Source of the DNA: an uncultured Bacteroidales bacterium
GTDB taxonomy: Bacteria; Bacteroidota; Bacteroidia; Bacteroidales; Paludibacteraceae
Assembly (NCBI GenBank): GCA_934728255.1
Contig: CAKVEC010000023.1
Span: 1 to 7,599, forward strand
DNA: 7,599 nucleotides
Direction: 5' to 3'
Shown here in pieces: positions 5,273 to 7,599 of this stretch; the stretch's first letter is position 1; each line of letters opens with the position of its first letter. The notes beneath the pieces are model-generated. The model was given only the letters and a program-made list of their open reading frames with translations, ran no database searches and had not been told where the DNA came from. The position numbers and the translations under genes were made by a program.

Positions 5273-6940
5273 ATGGAACAGACCAATCTTAACCGTCTCA
5301 AGCAAGATCTCATTGAGGAGATAGATCAGCGGGTTGCAGACCGTATCCTTGAGCCCAGCAATGCGGACTTGCTGCGCAAACTCATCCGGCAAGCCGACAA
5401 CGAGAACGAAGCCATCGCCATTGCCGCACTCGGTACCACCTACAAGCGCACGGGGTTGCATTTCGACAAACGTTTTGAGCGTATGACGGACGACATCTCC
5501 TATTTTCGCCGCAATACTGCTCTGAGTTTCCATTCCGATGACAACAGACCTATCCACAAACTGATTATCGGCGACAACTATGAGGCGTTGCAGAATCTGC
5601 TTATCCAATACCGTGGTGCAGTGGACGTAATTTATATAGATCCACCTTACGGCAAAGACAGTATGGGGGAGTTTGCCCAAACCAACTATGCCAATGCTAT
5701 CAGCCGCGACAATCTGCTTTCTATGCTCTATCCGCGCCTGATGCTTGCAAAACAATTATTGTCTGACAGCGGTGTTATATTCTGTTCCATAGACGATAAA
5801 AATCAAGCCTACGTAAAATGTCTGTTCGACGAGGTTTTTGGAGAGGCTGCTTTTCTGATGAATGTTCCGCGAATTACAAAAAAGGGTGGTAAATCCACGG
5901 CTACTATTGCTAAAAACAACGACTACATTTTGGCTTATACGAACGATTACAATATACAATTCAGTCAAGAGGATAAAACCAATCTGGATAAGTACAAATA
6001 CGAAGACGAATATCTGTTGCAACGGGGAGCCTATGCGCTGACGCAAACATTGGACTACAATTCATTACAGTATAGTGCGGGAATGGATTATGAGATCGAA
6101 ATAGACGGTCAAATCTTTGTTCCCGGTGGAGATATGGAGCAGCACAAACGCCGATTGCAAGGAGAACACGGCGTAACGGATTGGGTTTGGAGATGGAGTA
6201 AAGAGGCTGTTGAATGGGGAAAGAAAAACGGCTTTTTTGTGGTTAAAAATAATCGTATATACACTAAATCTTATTTGTATTGCAGGAAGAAAAACGGCAG
6301 ATGCGAGATTGAAAAGATAGATCCTACAAAAGCCTTTACATCTTTGTCGTATGTGGATAATATATACTCCAATGACAACGGCAAAAAAGAATTAGATACG
6401 ATTTTTGATGATGGGAGTACGCTTTTTAAGAACCCCAAGCCATCTGCTTTGGTGGGTAAATTGATAACGATGGTATGCGACAATCCCGATGCCACCGTCC
6501 TGGATTTCTTTGCGGGGAGCGGCACCACAGGGCATGCGGTATTGGATTTGAACAGGCAGGACGGTGGCAACCGCACGTTTATCCTCTGCCAGTTGAACGA
6601 ACAGACCGACACCACGCCCAACGGCATAGCCTATGATGTTACAGTCAAACGCTTGAAACGCATTATGACAGGCAGTTGCTACGACGGTACCACGGACTTC
6701 AAATGGGCGCAGAGCAATACCCCCTACGGCGGCAACCTTGATGTATATGAGATAGACCACGTCTCAAACTTTGAATACACCGAGGGCAAGTCCCCCTTCG
6801 AGGTGATAGACGAGACCCTCTACGGGCAGAAGCCGTTTGCTACTCTGCGCGAGAAAATAGAATGGGTATGCAACCGCTTTGCCAATACGCAAAAACGCGT
6901 GGAGAACAACCATGAATGGGCACAACGAACACAAGAATAA
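5273..6940 (+). CDS. mod: Type III restriction-modification DNA methyltransferase (Mod)
   Basis: 555-residue adenine-N6 or cytosine-N4 DNA methyltransferase that recognises the target site for both halves of a Type III system. The motif order is that of the beta class. The catalytic DPPYGKDS is at 123-130, inside DVIYIDPPYG, and the S-adenosylmethionine-binding FAGSGTTGHA is near the C-terminus (413-422, after DATVLDF). The region between (about 190-400) is the target-recognition domain. The opening LNRLKQDLIEEIDQRVADRILEPSNADLL and IIGDNYEALQNLL are typical of Bacteroidales Mod. The start at 5273 (MEQTNL) fits the family better than the in-frame ATG at 5204, which would add 23 unrelated residues. 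The target-recognition part is A/T-rich (30-38% G+C in sampled lines) against 47-63% in the flanks, which suggests module exchange. res follows at once, as is usual. The recognised DNA sequence cannot be read from the protein. Confidence 0.95.
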   Translation: MEQTNLNRLKQDLIEEIDQRVADRILEPSNADLLRKLIRQADNENEAIAIAALGTTYKRTGLHFDKRFERMTDDISYFRRNTALSFHSDDNRPIHKLIIGDNYEALQNLLIQYRGAVDVIYIDPPYGKDSMGEFAQTNYANAISRDNLLSMLYPRLMLAKQLLSDSGVIFCSIDDKNQAYVKCLFDEVFGEAAFLMNVPRITKKGGKSTATIAKNNDYILAYTNDYNIQFSQEDKTNLDKYKYEDEYLLQRGAYALTQTLDYNSLQYSAGMDYEIEIDGQIFVPGGDMEQHKRRLQGEHGVTDWVWRWSKEAVEWGKKNGFFVVKNNRIYTKSYLYCRKKNGRCEIEKIDPTKAFTSLSYVDNIYSNDNGKKELDTIFDDGSTLFKNPKPSALVGKLITMVCDNPDATVLDFFAGSGTTGHAVLDLNRQDGGNRTFILCQLNEQTDTTPNGIAYDVTVKRLKRIMTGSCYDGTTDFKWAQSNTPYGGNLDVYEIDHVSNFEYTEGKSPFEVIDETLYGQKPFATLREKIEWVCNRFANTQKRVENNHEWAQRTQE

Positions 6941-6941
6941 G

Positions 6942-7508
6942 ATGCTACAAGAGATACAAGACCTGCAAAACAGAGCCGTCTCGGAGTTGTTCCAACGCCT
7001 CAACGGCAGCAAGACCGAACTGACCTTCCGCGCCCCGACGGGCAGCGGCAAGACCCGTATGATGGCAGACCTGATGAACCGCGTATTGGAGAAAGAAGGA
7101 GATAATAACGTTGTTTTTCTCGTCTCTTCGCTCTCCAAAGGCGACCTTGCACGGCAGAACTACCTTTCTTTCTGCGATTGCGTGCAAAGCGGGGTATTCC
7201 CTCTGCTGAACCCCTATCTTATCTCCACCGAGGTGAGCGGCGAGGAGACACTCTTTATCTCTACCGACCATAATGTCTATGTCCTGCCGCGCGACCTCTT
7301 TAAGAAAAACGGCAAACTGATGGCGGGGGCAATGAACCATTTCCTTGCCCGACTGACCGAAGGCGGTTTGTTCGGCGGACTGAACAAGCGCATCTATCTC
7401 ATCAAAGACGAGTGCCACCAAGCCACCAACAATCTCGACACCCTCTCGGCAAAGTATTTCAGTAAGACCGTCAATTTTTCCGCCACGCCTAACCTCCGCC
7501 GCGCCCAG
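6942..7508 (+). CDS. res: Type III restriction enzyme Res subunit, 5' part only
   Basis: ATP-dependent superfamily 2 helicase/translocase and endonuclease subunit that cuts DNA with Mod when sites are unmethylated. The visible ~189 codons hold Walker A, APTGSGKT (codons 7032-7055), the DECH box in KDECHQA (7407-7418), and helicase motif III, SATP (7479-7490). I start it at ATG 6942 (MLQEIQDLQNRAVSEL), one base after the mod stop and close to family starts. An in-frame ATG at 6912, overlapping mod by 29 nt, is also possible. Normal Res proteins are roughly 900 residues or more, so most of the translocation domain and the nuclease domain are absent. The reading frame stays open to the window end, but after about NLRR the residues (GDEQVVGGDGRERAVAGG) no longer look like Res, and G+C jumps. 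The gene is therefore cut by a foreign join near 7494-7508, not by a stop codon. Confidence 0.9.
7491..7508. other. Probable chimeric junction between Bacteroidales and high-GC DNA
   Basis: Left of this point the plus strand reads Res up to SATPNLRR. Right of it the minus strand reads an expansin-like protein down to VALGAAE. The two readings overlap in 7491-7508, so the exact break cannot be placed and may involve a short shared sequence (CCGCCGCGCC). G+C rises from 61 of 120 bases (7381-7500) to 72 of 99 (7501-7599). Confidence 0.75.
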
Positions 7509-7599
7509 GGCGACGAACAGGTCGTCGGCGGGGACGGCCGGGAACGAGCAGTTGCCGGTGGTGCCGGCCATGTCGTAGAACGTGGCCTTGCCCCGGTGG
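7494..7599 (-). CDS. Fragment of an actinobacterial expansin / RlpA-like double-psi beta-barrel protein
   Basis: Reading from the right edge on the minus strand gives HRGKATFYDMAGTTGNCSFP (from 7598), then AVPADDLFVALGAAE, about 35 residues. The pattern G-x-ATFYD, a G/N-C-SFP core, then PADDLxVALG is what I recall from the start of the expansin-like domain in Streptomyces-type actinobacteria, proteins that loosen cellulose or cell-wall glycans. Codons end strongly in G or C, unlike the rest of the window. The frame continues as an open stretch to 6945, but that part is only antisense to res and is not real protein. Both ends are missing: the 5' end is outside the window and the 3' end is lost at the join. 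Assignment is from motif memory on a short stretch; the foreign high-GC origin is more certain than the family name. Confidence 0.5.

Noticed and set aside
6945..7571. A single 208-codon minus-strand gene
   Set aside because: Only its first ~26 codons (about 7494-7571) look like real protein; the rest is antisense to res. It is an artefact of the chimeric join.

Overview
The window reads as Bacteroidales (gut-type Bacteroidota) DNA. The aldolase, hexuronate transporter and Type III Mod/Res resemble Bacteroides/Prevotella-type proteins. There are no clear Shine-Dalgarno sequences before the starts. One promoter matches the phylum's TTTG/TAnnTTTG consensus exactly, and the A/T-rich simple repeats are of a kind common in these genomes. 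The last ~100 bases are different: 72 of the final 99 bases are G or C, and they read on the minus strand as part of an actinobacterial expansin-like protein. The right edge is therefore probably an assembly or cloning chimera, which suggests metagenomic origin.

Layout. (1) 1-2132 is the end of a hexuronate-use operon: eda (5' end missing) and an ExuT-like transporter, closed by a clear intrinsic terminator (2158-2189). (2) 2190-2472 has no gene but holds a nested inverted-repeat element (outer arms 2206-2228/2373-2395, inner perfect 17-bp arms 2257-2273/2284-2300) and four 11-bp tandem repeats (2333-2376). (3) 2473-3939 is an RNase R-like gene reduced to the RNB and S1 domains; both N-terminal cold-shock domains are absent. 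(4) 3971-4705 is a predicted secreted outer-membrane beta-barrel protein. Its promoter overlaps the end of the RNase gene and gives an almost leaderless transcript. (5) 4772-4963 is a 63-residue ribbon-helix-helix-like DNA-binding protein, preceded by a palindrome and 14-bp direct repeats. (6) 4964-5272 has no gene but contains a 131-nt multi-stem inverted-repeat element (5073-5203). (7) 5273 to about 7508 is a Type III restriction-modification operon, mod (complete) then res (only its first ~189 codons). (8) About 7494-7599 is the foreign GC-rich end.

Functionally, ExuT would import galacturonate/glucuronate and Eda would perform the last step of their breakdown to pyruvate and glyceraldehyde 3-phosphate. 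Mod and Res form a host-defence methyltransferase/helicase-nuclease. The small DNA-binding protein and the folded element directly upstream of mod are the best candidates for something undescribed, possibly control of the restriction operon. That link is inference from position only.
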